This document shows, one piece after another, positions 11,292 to 19,971 of a stretch of 64,000 nt of DNA. A model generated the notes under the pieces. It was given only the letters and a program-made list of their open reading frames with translations, had not been told where the DNA came from and did not search any database. This DNA comes from Saccharomyces uvarum. Its lineage: Eukaryota > Ascomycota > Saccharomycetes > Saccharomycetales > Saccharomycetaceae. The translations under genes were made by a program, and so were the position numbers. The stretch spans positions 496,001 to 560,000 of the forward strand of contig OX365937.1 in assembly GCA_947243795.1 (NCBI GenBank), in the 5' to 3' direction. The stretch's first letter is position 1; each line of letters opens with the position of its first letter.

Positions 11292-11589
11292 TCCTTTTGT
11301 GTTCATATGATAGTGCTTTTACCGATATCTTGTGTATATTTATCTTGGATTCTAAAAATGGATTTTTTGAAGCATGCCAAGCTGTCGGCGTTTCGCGTTT
11401 GTCAGAAAAAGAAAAAGTTGCAGAAAAAATATGGACAGATGTTTCAAAGTATACTGAGCATCAAAGATACGCTAGCATTCTCGAAACAGAGGCACTTCGC
11501 CCAATCAATAAAACCAACCTTTATGAAGTGGCTAGTGGACTTTGTTAATATTTTATGAGGACTTGACCCATAGGAACAGAATACCAAAA

Positions 11590-13092
11590 ATGTTCAATCA
11601 TGATTGGAAGTACTCCATTAATTCAAAAACCTTTGACGATCTTGATATTGAATTATTTCGAAACCATAGGTTCAAAACCGTTTTGAACTACATAATAGGC
11701 GTTGTTGGATGGAACGGACTGAAAGTGGCTCTTATCATATCTGACGTTTACACATGTATTAAACTACTAGCATTCAACTCGTGGTCAAATAACATAATCC
11801 GTCCATACATATCTTTCAAAATATCCAAGTGGTTATTTAGTGGTTGCATTCTTGCATCTATCGTGCTACTGATATGGGAATCCATAGCTGGAATAAGGAT
11901 ATATAGGACAGGGAATATCTCGTTGACATATGTTAACAGTTTTTCTAGAAACCTAAATTCTGTGCTCAATTATTCTAAATTTTGCGTTTATAATATGATT
12001 GAACGGAAGGGATTTCGCCAGAAAGTAACATTTTTCACGTTTTTCCAACTAAAAGATTGTATTCGGTTAATCTTCACAGATACACCAAGACAAGTCATCA
12101 ATGGTCTTACATTGTGGTCAGTTCTTGTAACTGTTAATAAGAGCCAAGATCTGGGCGATCTGGAGTCATTTAGTGGTTTAATCAATAAACTGAAGAACAT
12201 CGGGAAAACCAATCATGAAGAAGCAGTGATACTGTCACTGATGCTATTTTCGTTTATTGTTTGGACACTATTTGTGTTCAAATTCTTAGTTGCTATCATT
12301 TGCTCAATATTTGTTTATTATAAGATTATTAATGATCAAAAATACGGCGGATTGCGTGAATACATCTGTGTTACTGTCAGCGAAAACGTTGACGAACTTG
12401 TTGAAAGACAAAGAAAAAAGGAAAATGAAAATACAATTTATAAGACAGGCCTTCTTGAATCCCAAACCTTTAGCGACTTTAATGAATTAGAAAATAAAAT
12501 CGAGTCATCCTTTAATGAAACCTCGTACACTTCTAATAACGATTCCACAATTGAATTAGTGGAAAGAAGACCCGAATATAATGGTCAAAATGCGTTTGAA
12601 CATGTTCCAACAATGAAGAAAGTAGAAACAATGGAATCATTTGTCGACAATGTTAATGCGAAACATGCAACCAGATTCTCTGCGATTTTCGACGCACCAA
12701 ATATCAATACGTACAACGCCAATAATATAAAAAAAAGTCTCGAAACGCAAGATAGGAACTTTACAGACACCCAAAGATACGAGGATTCAAACGCCCTCAG
12801 TGGTCTCAACCAGAAGTCGTCTAGTACTAGGCTACTAAAATCTACAACCTCGACAGAATTTCACGAGTCATTAGACTCAATACCAAATACAATAAGCAAT
12901 TTCCAGAAGTCGAGTAATGCAACTCGGAGGCCCAAGCCACCTAGTTTACAGACAAGCGGGATGGTAAATTCAAATACTGTTTCAGAGGACAATGAGAGAA
13001 TATATACTCCAATGAAGGCATATTTCAGGGAAACTGGTCTTCCGAGGAAATGTCTACTAGAAGATGAAGATTGTACATATTACTACACCTAA
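11590..13092 (+). CDS. KCH1: Low-affinity potassium transporter Kch1
   Basis: Plasma-membrane protein for low-affinity K+ uptake, needed for Ca2+ influx through Cch1-Mid1 in the pheromone response. The ATG at 11590 gives MFNHDWKYSINSKTF, identical to the S. cerevisiae start. It has 500 residues (497 in S. cerevisiae). Four hydrophobic segments lie at about 31-61, 80-102, 169-182 and 212-245. The last forms a long hairpin. The C-terminal half is a soluble, Ser/Asn-rich tail. Its whole-genome-duplication partner is PRM6 on S. cerevisiae chromosome XIII, close to GAL80, which matters for the GAL80B call nearby. Confidence 0.95.
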   Translation: MFNHDWKYSINSKTFDDLDIELFRNHRFKTVLNYIIGVVGWNGLKVALIISDVYTCIKLLAFNSWSNNIIRPYISFKISKWLFSGCILASIVLLIWESIAGIRIYRTGNISLTYVNSFSRNLNSVLNYSKFCVYNMIERKGFRQKVTFFTFFQLKDCIRLIFTDTPRQVINGLTLWSVLVTVNKSQDLGDLESFSGLINKLKNIGKTNHEEAVILSLMLFSFIVWTLFVFKFLVAIICSIFVYYKIINDQKYGGLREYICVTVSENVDELVERQRKKENENTIYKTGLLESQTFSDFNELENKIESSFNETSYTSNNDSTIELVERRPEYNGQNAFEHVPTMKKVETMESFVDNVNAKHATRFSAIFDAPNINTYNANNIKKSLETQDRNFTDTQRYEDSNALSGLNQKSSSTRLLKSTTSTEFHESLDSIPNTISNFQKSSNATRRPKPPSLQTSGMVNSNTVSEDNERIYTPMKAYFRETGLPRKCLLEDEDCTYYYT

Positions 13093-13485
13093 TAAGAAGA
13101 TAAAAACTCTCTTTTGCATATTTCATGAATTAAATAGTTGTTTCATAAATACACACACGATTATTAAAGGCATTACTTATCGAATATGTTACCTCTTCTG
13201 AGTCATTATGCAGTAATGTATCGAGCTCTATAACACTGATTTAGTCTTCATAGGAAAAATGTTCTTATATAGTGGTACTAGTGGTTCTGAGAGTGCGCCT
13301 CAGTTTGTCCCGAAAGGCATACTCGAGAAAACCTTTGAGAGGGCAGAGAGATAATTAACTACTCTGTTTTTAAAACAAAATCTTGAATTACTAGCTCGCA
13401 GTATGTAGTTTTATAGTAAAATACCAAAACCAAGAAAATGTATACAACTTAGAGGACATATATTTTCTTATCTTCAACCAAATAG
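13093..13485. other. KCH1 to tRNA-Arg intergenic region
   Basis: About 390 bp holding the KCH1 3' end and the upstream flank of tRNA-Arg. No ORF, LTR end or other feature was recognised. Confidence 0.5.
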
Positions 13486-13557
13486 GTTCCGTTGGCGTAA
13501 TGGTAACGCGTCTCCCTCCTAAGGAGAAGACTGCGGGTTCGAGTCCCGTACGGAACG
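13486..13557 (+). tRNA. HSX1: tRNA-Arg (CCU)
   Basis: A 72-nt cloverleaf with acceptor GTTCCGT/ACGGAAC and discriminator G. The anticodon stem is TCTCC/GGAGA, the anticodon is CCT at 13518-13520, and the T loop is TTCGAGT. There is no intron. S. cerevisiae has a single gene for this rare arginine tRNA next to HIT1 on chromosome X, known as HSX1. Its scarcity there drives +1 frameshifting in Ty1 at the AGG codon. A T-rich tract follows. Confidence 0.95.
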
Positions 13558-13699
13558 TTTATTTTTATTTTTATTTTTCCCAGATTGGATTATAAAAAAT
13601 TTAATAGTAGGTTAGTTTGCGATGAGGTGAAAGCAATCACAGCATAATCAAATGAATAATTAACTGCGTCTGTTGAAAGCAAAACCAGTAAGTTCTGGA

Positions 13700-14197
13700 A
13701 TGGCTCAAGCTGTAGCTAAATGTGGTATATGCCACGAGAGTGATGGCAAATATAAATGTCCTAAGTGTAGCATACGATATTGTTCCTTAAAATGCTACAA
13801 AGATACTGAAAAGCACATTCATAAGGAAGTTGTGGAATCCCAAACTGAAGCAAACCCCAATACAGAGTCTCATGATAATGAAAGTGCTATCGTAACCAGT
13901 ACATCCCCGATAACAAAAAGTTTGAAGACAAGAGCATTCGACGACGTTTATCAAAACAACGCCCAATTGCAAGAACTATTAAAGTACAACACAGTGAAAT
14001 TCCATTTAGCAAAGGTTTATAGAATTCTGTCAAGTACCGTTAGCGATGGAAGTTCCGGAAATATGAGTAGCGACTTACAAAAAGAGTTAGCTGTAAATTA
14101 CCTGAACACATTACGATATGGTGGTATACATTATAATGAGGCTATTGAAGAATTTTGCCAAATACTATTAGATAAATTAAATGAGGTTAAAGAATAA
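13700..14197 (+). CDS. HIT1: Box C/D snoRNP assembly factor Hit1
   Basis: Zinc-finger HIT protein that stabilises Rsa1 for assembly of box C/D snoRNPs; loss makes S. cerevisiae sensitive to high temperature. The ATG at 13700 gives 165 residues (164 in S. cerevisiae); nine further upstream codons begin only with TTG. The zf-HIT domain covers residues 8-41 with ligands C8, C11, C20, C23, C28, C32, H39 and H41. The middle (45-85) is variable. The C-terminal 80 residues (DDVYQNNAQLQELLKYNTV onward) are highly conserved and bind Rsa1. It is convergent with the GAL80 paralogue. Confidence 0.96.
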   Translation: MAQAVAKCGICHESDGKYKCPKCSIRYCSLKCYKDTEKHIHKEVVESQTEANPNTESHDNESAIVTSTSPITKSLKTRAFDDVYQNNAQLQELLKYNTVKFHLAKVYRILSSTVSDGSSGNMSSDLQKELAVNYLNTLRYGGIHYNEAIEEFCQILLDKLNEVKE

Positions 14198-14320
14198 GTA
14201 TTATTATCATTAGCATTACTTAGAAGGTCGAGGTTTCTATTTTTTTTTGTCAACATGCAACAACCAGATCAGAACTGGATAAAAATTAGAACTTGTCGCA
14301 TTAACTTTTTTTTTTGTATA

Positions 14321-15616
14321 TTATTGATAGCGTGATATGTTGCTAACGTTTAAAGTTGCTCCCAGGCTACTACTCTTATAAACACTTTCAACAAGTCTGC
14401 AAAGAATTAAGGCGTCCATTAAAGTCGGAAACCCTTCATACTCAAAACCTTGCATGACGAATCTCGATGGCAAATCGGGTACATTTTTAGAATTGAAATG
14501 GAAGTCTGCAATTGATTCATAAAGGCGATAAATATTCCCAACCATTGCATTATAATTCCTCAAATGGAAAACTTCCGTTACTTCATCCCCGAAAGATTCT
14601 TCATATATGATCTGACCCTTTTTATTTGGAAATTCATTTACCTTAACGCCCCTATAGTAAAGCACTAAGTTTGATATTTCAATAAACCCGGCATCGCCTT
14701 CTAATTTCAGATCACCTTTGGTGCCATGTATATCGATAACTAAGTTTTTGGTGAATTTCTTTGTGGGTGATCCACCTTTGAAACTGCAAGAAACGGGCAC
14801 ATTCGACTTTAGTAGAGTTCCTTGAAATAATAAATGATCTGGTGCACTCTTTGGCACAGTTTTTCCTAATTTTCGGCCGAACTCATCCACTAACTCCTGT
14901 TCAGGAATATTATTGAAAACCATTGCGTTGATTACGCCGAAATAAGACCCTGTGATATATTGCAAGAGATCAATTGTATGGGCAAACGACGTAGTAACTA
15001 AGTCTACGCCTTTGCCGACTTCATATAGGTATGAGGGAGATTTTAACGGTCTTTCATAACCATACCACCCACCGTTCCCAGTTATTTCGATCGAATTAAT
15101 ATCTCCTATGTGACCTTCCTCTATCAGCTCTTTAGATCTTATGATGTATGGTGATTTACGTCCTTGTAAAGAGATTATTGTCTGCAGCCCACGTTCCGAT
15201 GCGGCATGGAAAACAGTCTCCATTTCCTTCACAGAATATACGAGTCCCCATTCCATGAATAAATACTTCAAGTTACAATTGGCACGGGAATATTCCAGCA
15301 GCGGCATTAATAATTCGAAATAGCTAGCAGTTCGCACGCTAAATACGACCATATCGACATTAGAAGATGAGGCGAATGACTCTAGTGTCGGGTATGCCAC
15401 GGCATTGGTTAATTTCAAATCTCTGATGGTGGCTATGGATGACTCAGTTTTTTTGTTGTACAATGCAGTAATTTGGAATTGCGATGATAACTGTAAAATG
15501 GCTTGATAATGAGTCTTGACAGCCCATCCCTTCGAAGAGGACAATCCAATAAAACCCACTCTAATTGGAGAAGATTTCGGTATTGTTGAGTATTCAGATC
15601 TTTGCTTGCGATTCAT
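14321..15616 (-). CDS. GAL80B: Second GAL80-type galactose repressor (GAL80B)
   Basis: Homologous to Gal80 over its full length (431 residues; Gal80 has 435). Gal80 binds and silences the activation domain of Gal4 until Gal3 relieves it. The fold is the GFO/IDH/MocA dehydrogenase type. The N-terminal Rossmann motif RVGFIGLSSSKG is at 19-30. Gal80-like blocks include THYQAILQLSSQFQITALY, GDINSIEITGNGGWYGYERP, FKGGSPTKKFTKNLVIDIHG and TLNVSNIS at the end. A loop near residues 335-350 is shorter and more divergent than in Gal80. S. cerevisiae has no gene here. KCH1 next door is the duplicate of PRM6, which lies near GAL80, so this is best read as the retained genome-duplication copy known in S. 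uvarum and S. eubayanus. The frame is intact, with no sign of decay. Confidence 0.9.
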   Translation of the reverse strand: MNRKQRSEYSTIPKSSPIRVGFIGLSSSKGWAVKTHYQAILQLSSQFQITALYNKKTESSIATIRDLKLTNAVAYPTLESFASSSNVDMVVFSVRTASYFELLMPLLEYSRANCNLKYLFMEWGLVYSVKEMETVFHAASERGLQTIISLQGRKSPYIIRSKELIEEGHIGDINSIEITGNGGWYGYERPLKSPSYLYEVGKGVDLVTTSFAHTIDLLQYITGSYFGVINAMVFNNIPEQELVDEFGRKLGKTVPKSAPDHLLFQGTLLKSNVPVSCSFKGGSPTKKFTKNLVIDIHGTKGDLKLEGDAGFIEISNLVLYYRGVKVNEFPNKKGQIIYEESFGDEVTEVFHLRNYNAMVGNIYRLYESIADFHFNSKNVPDLPSRFVMQGFEYEGFPTLMDALILCRLVESVYKSSSLGATLNVSNISRYQ

Positions 15617-16648
15617 TTTTTCCCTCTTCGTTTTACTTGAAATACCCTCCCCCCAATATGTTCTTTATTTTTCTTCCTTTGAAGGGTTATATATTTATTT
15701 ACTTTTTCCTGATATAACCACACATATATATAAAGGGAAGCTGATATGGCCAAAAAGTGAAGAAGGTACCAATAAGCACTACTCCTACTGCAGTGAAGAC
15801 TCAAGACATCGTTGCAACCCATAACCTGGGAAGAGACAAGCTACAGTAGGACTACAAAGCCCTTACGAATAGAGTTTTTCCTTGAGCCTGAACTGACATA
15901 ATAACTGAGACTAACGAAGCCCCTCAGTAAGGGAAGAATTGCGCTTGTTTCTAATGTTCGGCGCACGGTGGGCCGAAAACTATTGGCGACGGCGCCGACA
16001 GCAGGACGTCGTTGGTCCGGCGGGGGAGTGGTCTCGAAGGATCATGGGCAGAAAGGTCCGCTCAATTAACTCACCAAGCGTATCCTCTAAGACGAGGGAA
16101 TTGTAGGGCCAGATGTATCCAGATTTTTATGTGGTATTTTTCCCGAAAAAGATCCGAAAAATGGTGTGCTTTTTTCTGTGTGGACAAATATATTTTATTA
16201 GCTAATTTTGCGAAACCTTGGGAAAAACTGATCCAATGAATTCTATTGTCCTCTGCAATCCATCGGAAAAACTGTTCTGTAAATAGAGACAGTGTTTTAC
16301 TTTCGGAGTTCCACTTAAACAGAGCTGGGGCTTCTCCTTTCTTGAAAAAACGAAAGAACAAAAATGCTCAGACATTATAAGCGTCGATTTTTAAGTGTTA
16401 TATAGGCTTGGACTAATAAGGCTCGAATCCTTATTTTTCCTTCAGGAACTAAAGCTTGCCTTTCTTTACAAGTAAAATTCTTGATTATTACTACTTACCA
16501 AGAACTATTCATCAGCTTAAAACGTTTCAGCATAGTTTTTTCGACGTTTTCTCTGTAAAACAAAAATAAGAAAGTAAAATATGAGACCTCAAGGGTTTTC
16601 AGCAGTTGCGAATAGATAGGGTACGAATATTTGATCACGTTATAAAAA
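15617..16648. other. GAL80B upstream region to tRNA-Asp
   Basis: About 1 kb without a supported gene. A TATATATATGTG element on the minus strand (15724-15733) suits a GAL80B TATA box about 110 bp before its ATG. A GC-rich island (about 15955-16040) holds the CGG-N11-CCG site and the palindrome CGGCGCCG (15990-15997). The rest is AT-rich. The short open frames here lack an ATG or resemble nothing known. Confidence 0.5.
15959..15975. promoter_or_regulatory. Candidate Gal4 binding site upstream of GAL80B
   Basis: CGGCGCACGGTGGGCCG fits the Gal4 rule CGG-N11-CCG. The dyad extends by two bases on each side (TTCGG ... CCGAA). It lies about 340 bp upstream of the GAL80B ATG. The central spacer base is G rather than the preferred A/T, so affinity may be modest. 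GAL80 itself is galactose-induced through a Gal4 site. Function here is inferred. Confidence 0.5.
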
Positions 16649-16720
16649 TCCGTGATAGTTTAATGGTCAGAATGGGCGCTTGTCGCGTGCCAGATCGGGG
16701 TTCAATTCCCCGTCGCGGAG
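16649..16720 (+). tRNA. tRNA-Asp (GTC)
   Basis: A 72-nt cloverleaf with acceptor TCCGTGA/TCGCGGA (one G-T pair) and discriminator G. The anticodon GTC is at 16682-16684. The T arm is CGGGG-TTCAATT-CCCCG. There is no intron. A TTTTT run follows within a few bases. Confidence 0.96.
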
Positions 16721-16936
16721 ATTTTTATATTTTTTGCAATTATATCGTATCTACTGGATGTTTAGCATCACTGGAGATTATTGAATACCATTCGGCCAGT
16801 TAGTGATTTCTTCTTTGTGTTTTATGAAATATCTGTGTATAAAATACAGATGTATACTTTGAGAAAATAATTAGTGATATTTAATAGTATTTATGATGCA
16901 ATGATGGCTTCTCGATACCCGAACCCATCCCAAGAC

Positions 16937-17635
16937 CTATTCCAACTCCATGTCCTGATGGGTGTCCGTTCTACCTGTTTCTGAATCAGAGGCTAGTTTC
17001 GGTTTTTTCTCATGATGTGTGTTTTCATGCTCGTTTTTAAACGCCGTTATGTCATTGAAATTCGTATCCCCCCGACCGTGATTACTTGTTCGTATTTTCC
17101 AGGATTTTATACGATTAGCATTCCTAGGTGGATGCTCAACACTTAAGGGAGGAACAGAAAGCCTAAATTTAGGTACCACGTTCACATTGACATCTGTGAG
17201 ATTCGAATTTGATTCATTAAAGTTAAAGTTATATTTGGACTCGTACTCTCTTTTGAAAAGCTCTTTTTGAGTCTCAGATTCACGTTGCTGATTTTCGCTG
17301 CATTTGTTAGGTTTCTTTTCCTTTTCTTTTACGGGATTTGTTGACTTGTCCTGCGAATTTGACAAAATATCATTTTTTTGTTTGTAACACCATGCCTTTA
17401 ACTCATCAGTAGTCATATTTAAGTCCAGCGCGTACAGCATATCATCTAAGCAGGTCAGGTACCCTTGGTGTTTAGTCAAAGAGTTCTTTTCATTGGCCAC
17501 TCTATATAGTCTTGTTACCGCATTGGCAGCTAGCTTGAACTCTTGAGAGAGTTCCAGGTTGAGGTTATCAATAGCTTGTTTCGTGGGGGGTTGCTCTGGA
17601 GGTAAACTGGATTCTAGTGAATGCAATCTTTCCAT
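16937..17635 (-). CDS. Conserved nuclear protein of unknown function (YJR056C)
   Basis: A 232-residue protein equivalent to S. cerevisiae YJR056C (236 residues). The N-terminal 95 residues are nearly unchanged and helical (QEFKLAANAVTRLYRVANEK, then CLDDMLYALDLNMT and ELKAWCYKQKNDI). I believe this block belongs to the DUF4588 family, which includes human HAPSTR1/C16orf72, but I could not verify that here. The remainder is Asn/Lys/Glu-rich and disordered, with a short conserved VPKFRLSVPPLSVEHPPRN segment near 155-173. It ends HQDMELE. The S. cerevisiae protein is reported as nuclear. No function is assigned. Confidence 0.9.
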   Translation of the reverse strand: MERLHSLESSLPPEQPPTKQAIDNLNLELSQEFKLAANAVTRLYRVANEKNSLTKHQGYLTCLDDMLYALDLNMTTDELKAWCYKQKNDILSNSQDKSTNPVKEKEKKPNKCSENQQRESETQKELFKREYESKYNFNFNESNSNLTDVNVNVVPKFRLSVPPLSVEHPPRNANRIKSWKIRTSNHGRGDTNFNDITAFKNEHENTHHEKKPKLASDSETGRTDTHQDMELE

Positions 17636-18101
17636 TGTAATACGGGTTTATATGCCTCTAAAAATTCAATGTATAATATCGATATCCACCACTTTCAAAG
17701 CTTCCACTTCAGCGTAGTTATATGGGCAGCAACACAGGAATCCAAAAAAAGTATGACAGAAGAAAGCTATTCTTGACTGTCTGCGATTTGTTTAATACAA
17801 ACTGTGTATTTCGAAGAAAAAATGCTGTATTCTTACCCCAAGATGGCTCTAAAACTGAAAAAAAAAAAGGACTATCAGAATTTTTTCCATGCGCCTTTTA
17901 TCACTTCTGCGAAAAGTCAAGAAGGATTAGTGGGTAACACAAGAAAGGCATTAGCAAGCCTGTTCAGTCCGTCTTAGCATCGTGTGACGACATATTATTC
18001 CATACATTGATGCATAGTTGTAAATAAAGAAGTAAGGTGGATGCTGGACTTGGAGGTATATTAAAAGTAAAAAAAACAATAACAGTTGATTTAAAAAAAT
18101 A
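17636..18101. other. YJR056C to tRNA-Tyr intergenic region
   Basis: About 465 bp, AT-rich with A/T runs. A 71-codon ATG frame at 17722-17937 has no recognisable similarity and low-complexity ends; I do not call it a gene. The region holds the YJR056C promoter and the 3' flank of tRNA-Tyr, including the T tract (minus strand) just before 18102. Confidence 0.5.
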
Positions 18102-18190
18102 TCTCCCGGGGGCGAGTCGAACGCCCGATCTCAAGATTTCGTGGTAATAAATTACAGTCTTGCGCCTTAGACCAACTTGGCTACCGAGAG
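18102..18190 (-). tRNA. SUP4: tRNA-Tyr (GTA) with a 14-nt intron, SUP4 locus
   Basis: An 89-bp gene on the minus strand with acceptor CTCTCGG/CCGGGAG and discriminator A. The anticodon GTA is at 18153-18155. A 14-nt intron, TTTATTACCACGAA (18138-18151), starts one base after the anticodon; removal leaves a 75-nt tRNA. Its position just left of CDC8 matches the classic SUP4 nonsense-suppressor locus. The intron differs from the S. cerevisiae one (TTTATCACTACGAA, from memory) at two bases. Confidence 0.96.
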
Positions 18191-18860
18191 TCGTTATCTT
18201 ATAATTATCCCCGGTACAACATAGCTAGTATGAACTGTTACTGATCTATTAGTATTAAACAGCAGCTGCATTTAATCAGGGTAAAGAACGATTCCAGTCT
18301 CACCTCATTGTTACTCTGATTATTCAATATAATTGTATTGCAATTCCTGAGGGTCTGACGTCCAAGCACTAACTGACGATGGAATCATGTACTTTGAAGG
18401 GGAGCAGTAGCGTAGAATAGTACGGGTTGGGCTACACCACGCTTGAAGACTATTAAAGTAATGATGCCATGGATTTCTCGGATATTGAGTATTCGATTTC
18501 AATTGTAAACCCGTATGGAAAGAGCCCATTGACTGTCAACATAAGAAGACAATTCTTACAGCCACTAGAAGTGTGTTCGGACGACTTTGTACCTGAAAGT
18601 GTTGCAGCTAAAACACCAATAATAGTATGATAATTGCTTCATTTGAGGCTTTTCATGTGTGTAATTTCTGATAGACGATCTTATAAGAGAGCATCAATAT
18701 AAGAAATGCAAAAAACCGATTTCGATGAGCATGTTTTTTTGACGCGTAATGCCAAACCGTAGCTGCTAACCTAGCGATGGAAAATATAACGTGTTATTAG
18801 GAGGCTTACCTTTGAACCATGTGGAATCTAACCTGAAAAAAGCAGTTGAGATTACCAAAG
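18191..18860. other. SUP4-CDC8 intergenic region
   Basis: About 670 bp without a supported ORF. It contains the upstream flank of tRNA-Tyr and, near its right end, the CDC8 promoter with an MCB element. Nothing else was recognised. Confidence 0.5.
18742..18747. promoter_or_regulatory. MCB element (ACGCGT) before CDC8
   Basis: ACGCGT is the binding site of MBF (Mbp1-Swi6), which activates DNA-synthesis genes at G1/S. It lies 114 bp upstream of the CDC8 ATG, a typical position, and CDC8 is a known MBF-type target in S. cerevisiae. Confidence 0.75.
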
Positions 18861-19517
18861 ATGGGCCGTGGTAAGTTAATATTGATAGAAGGCTTGGATA
18901 GAACTGGCAAGACAACGCAATGCAATATCTTGTACGAAAAGTTGTTACCGGATTGTAAATTATTAAAGTTCCCCGAAAGATCTACACGAATTGGAGGACT
19001 CATAGACCAATATTTGACGAATGATAGTTTCCGGTTATCAGATCAAGCCATCCACCTTCTTTTTTCGGCAAACAGGTGGGAAATGATTGATAACATGAAA
19101 GAAACATTACTGGAGGGGAAGAACATCATTATGGATAGATATGTTTACTCTGGAGTAGCCTATTCCGCTGCCAAGGAAACAAAGGGGATGGACTTAGATT
19201 GGTGTTTACAACCGGACATAGGACTACTAAAACCAGACCTGACATTGTTTCTGAGCATTCAAGACGTTGCTAGTAACGCTGTAAAGGATGGATTTGGAGA
19301 CGAAAGGTATGAAACTTTAAAGTTCCAAAAAAAAGTGAAACAGACGTTTGTAACACTATTAGACAATGAGATAAAGAAAGGTGATGAGTCGATCAAGGTT
19401 GTCGACGTCAGCGGTAAGGGAATCCAAGAAGTCGAAGCGCTTATCTGGGAAATAGTAGAGCCCATGTTGACCACGGACATAGATCATGATAAATTTTCAT
19501 TTTTCCAAAAGGAGTAA
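18861..19517 (+). CDS. CDC8: Thymidylate/uridylate kinase
   Basis: Converts dTMP to dTDP (also dUMP to dUDP) for dTTP synthesis; essential for S phase. It has 218 residues (216 in S. cerevisiae). The ATG at 18861 gives [20 protein letters not shown]; the S. cerevisiae protein has one extra Met. The P-loop GLDRTGKTT is at 11-19, and the DR(Y/F) motif is in [17 protein letters not shown] near 93-109. This is one of the more diverged proteins in the window, at roughly four-fifths identity to S. cerevisiae from memory. The C-terminus carries two residues beyond the S. cerevisiae DKFSFF end. Confidence 0.96.
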   Translation: MGRGKLILIEGLDRTGKTTQCNILYEKLLPDCKLLKFPERSTRIGGLIDQYLTNDSFRLSDQAIHLLFSANRWEMIDNMKETLLEGKNIIMDRYVYSGVAYSAAKETKGMDLDWCLQPDIGLLKPDLTLFLSIQDVASNAVKDGFGDERYETLKFQKKVKQTFVTLLDNEIKKGDESIKVVDVSGKGIQEVEALIWEIVEPMLTTDIDHDKFSFFQKE

Positions 19518-19527
19518 TATACATAGC

Positions 19528-19971
19528 TTAGTCTAGTCTATCTAAAATACTTAGCCTTTCCAGCAGCATGTCCTTTGAGATTTCTTGTATCTCGCCCCCA
19601 ATAAACATTTCGTCCATTATCATGTAGGCTTTGTAGAAGTTGAAGACGATATCCAGCTCACAGACGTTACCGAAAAACGCATCCAGGACTTCCACGAACA
19701 GATGGATGTGACATAGGTATATGGGCTCGTCATCAAGCAGGTCCACGCCCATGACGAAATAGAGCCCTGCGTACCTCCTATATATGAGTTTTGTCGAATC
19801 GGAGAACTCTACGAAATTACTCTGATGCTTGTGATCCCTGGAAGAGATGAGCCTATAGATCTGCGCAATGGAATCATGACTATGTTGCGAATCTGAATTG
19901 TGCACATCAAACCACCTCACCAACCGCACTACTCCTTGCTTGTTAAAGCACAGTATAAACTGTACAGCCAT
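19528..19971 (-). CDS. APS2: AP-2 clathrin adaptor small (sigma) subunit
   Basis: The sigma2 subunit of the AP-2 complex acting in clathrin-mediated endocytosis at the plasma membrane. It has 147 residues, the S. cerevisiae length. The longin-like sigma-adaptin fold covers the whole protein, from MAVQFILCFNKQGVVRLVRW through the conserved LYFVMGVDLLDDEPIYL and HLFVEVLDAFFGNVCELDI segments. Almost all differences from S. cerevisiae fall in one loop (about residues 24-33). Its stop lies 10 bp from the CDC8 stop, so the two genes are tightly convergent. Confidence 0.97.
   Translation of the reverse strand: MAVQFILCFNKQGVVRLVRWFDVHNSDSQHSHDSIAQIYRLISSRDHKHQSNFVEFSDSTKLIYRRYAGLYFVMGVDLLDDEPIYLCHIHLFVEVLDAFFGNVCELDIVFNFYKAYMIMDEMFIGGEIQEISKDMLLERLSILDRLD

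Noticed and set aside
11297-11548. 83-codon frame overlapping the BFA1 3' continuation
   Set aside because: It starts with TTG and has no recognisable similarity; the overlapping ATG frame is the better candidate.
15990-16020. Second Gal4-type site in the GC-rich island upstream of GAL80B
   Set aside because: CGG and CCG triplets occur, but none of the remaining pairs has an 11-base spacing.
16071-16361. 96-codon minus-strand frame between GAL80B and tRNA-Asp
   Set aside because: The first codon is TTG, the product is aromatic-rich without any known family, and a plus-strand frame overlaps it.
16420-16430. Isolated tRNA B-box-like sequence GGCTCGAATCC
   Set aside because: One mismatch to the B box, but no A box at a suitable distance and no cloverleaf; it could be an extra TFIIIC site, but the evidence is too thin.
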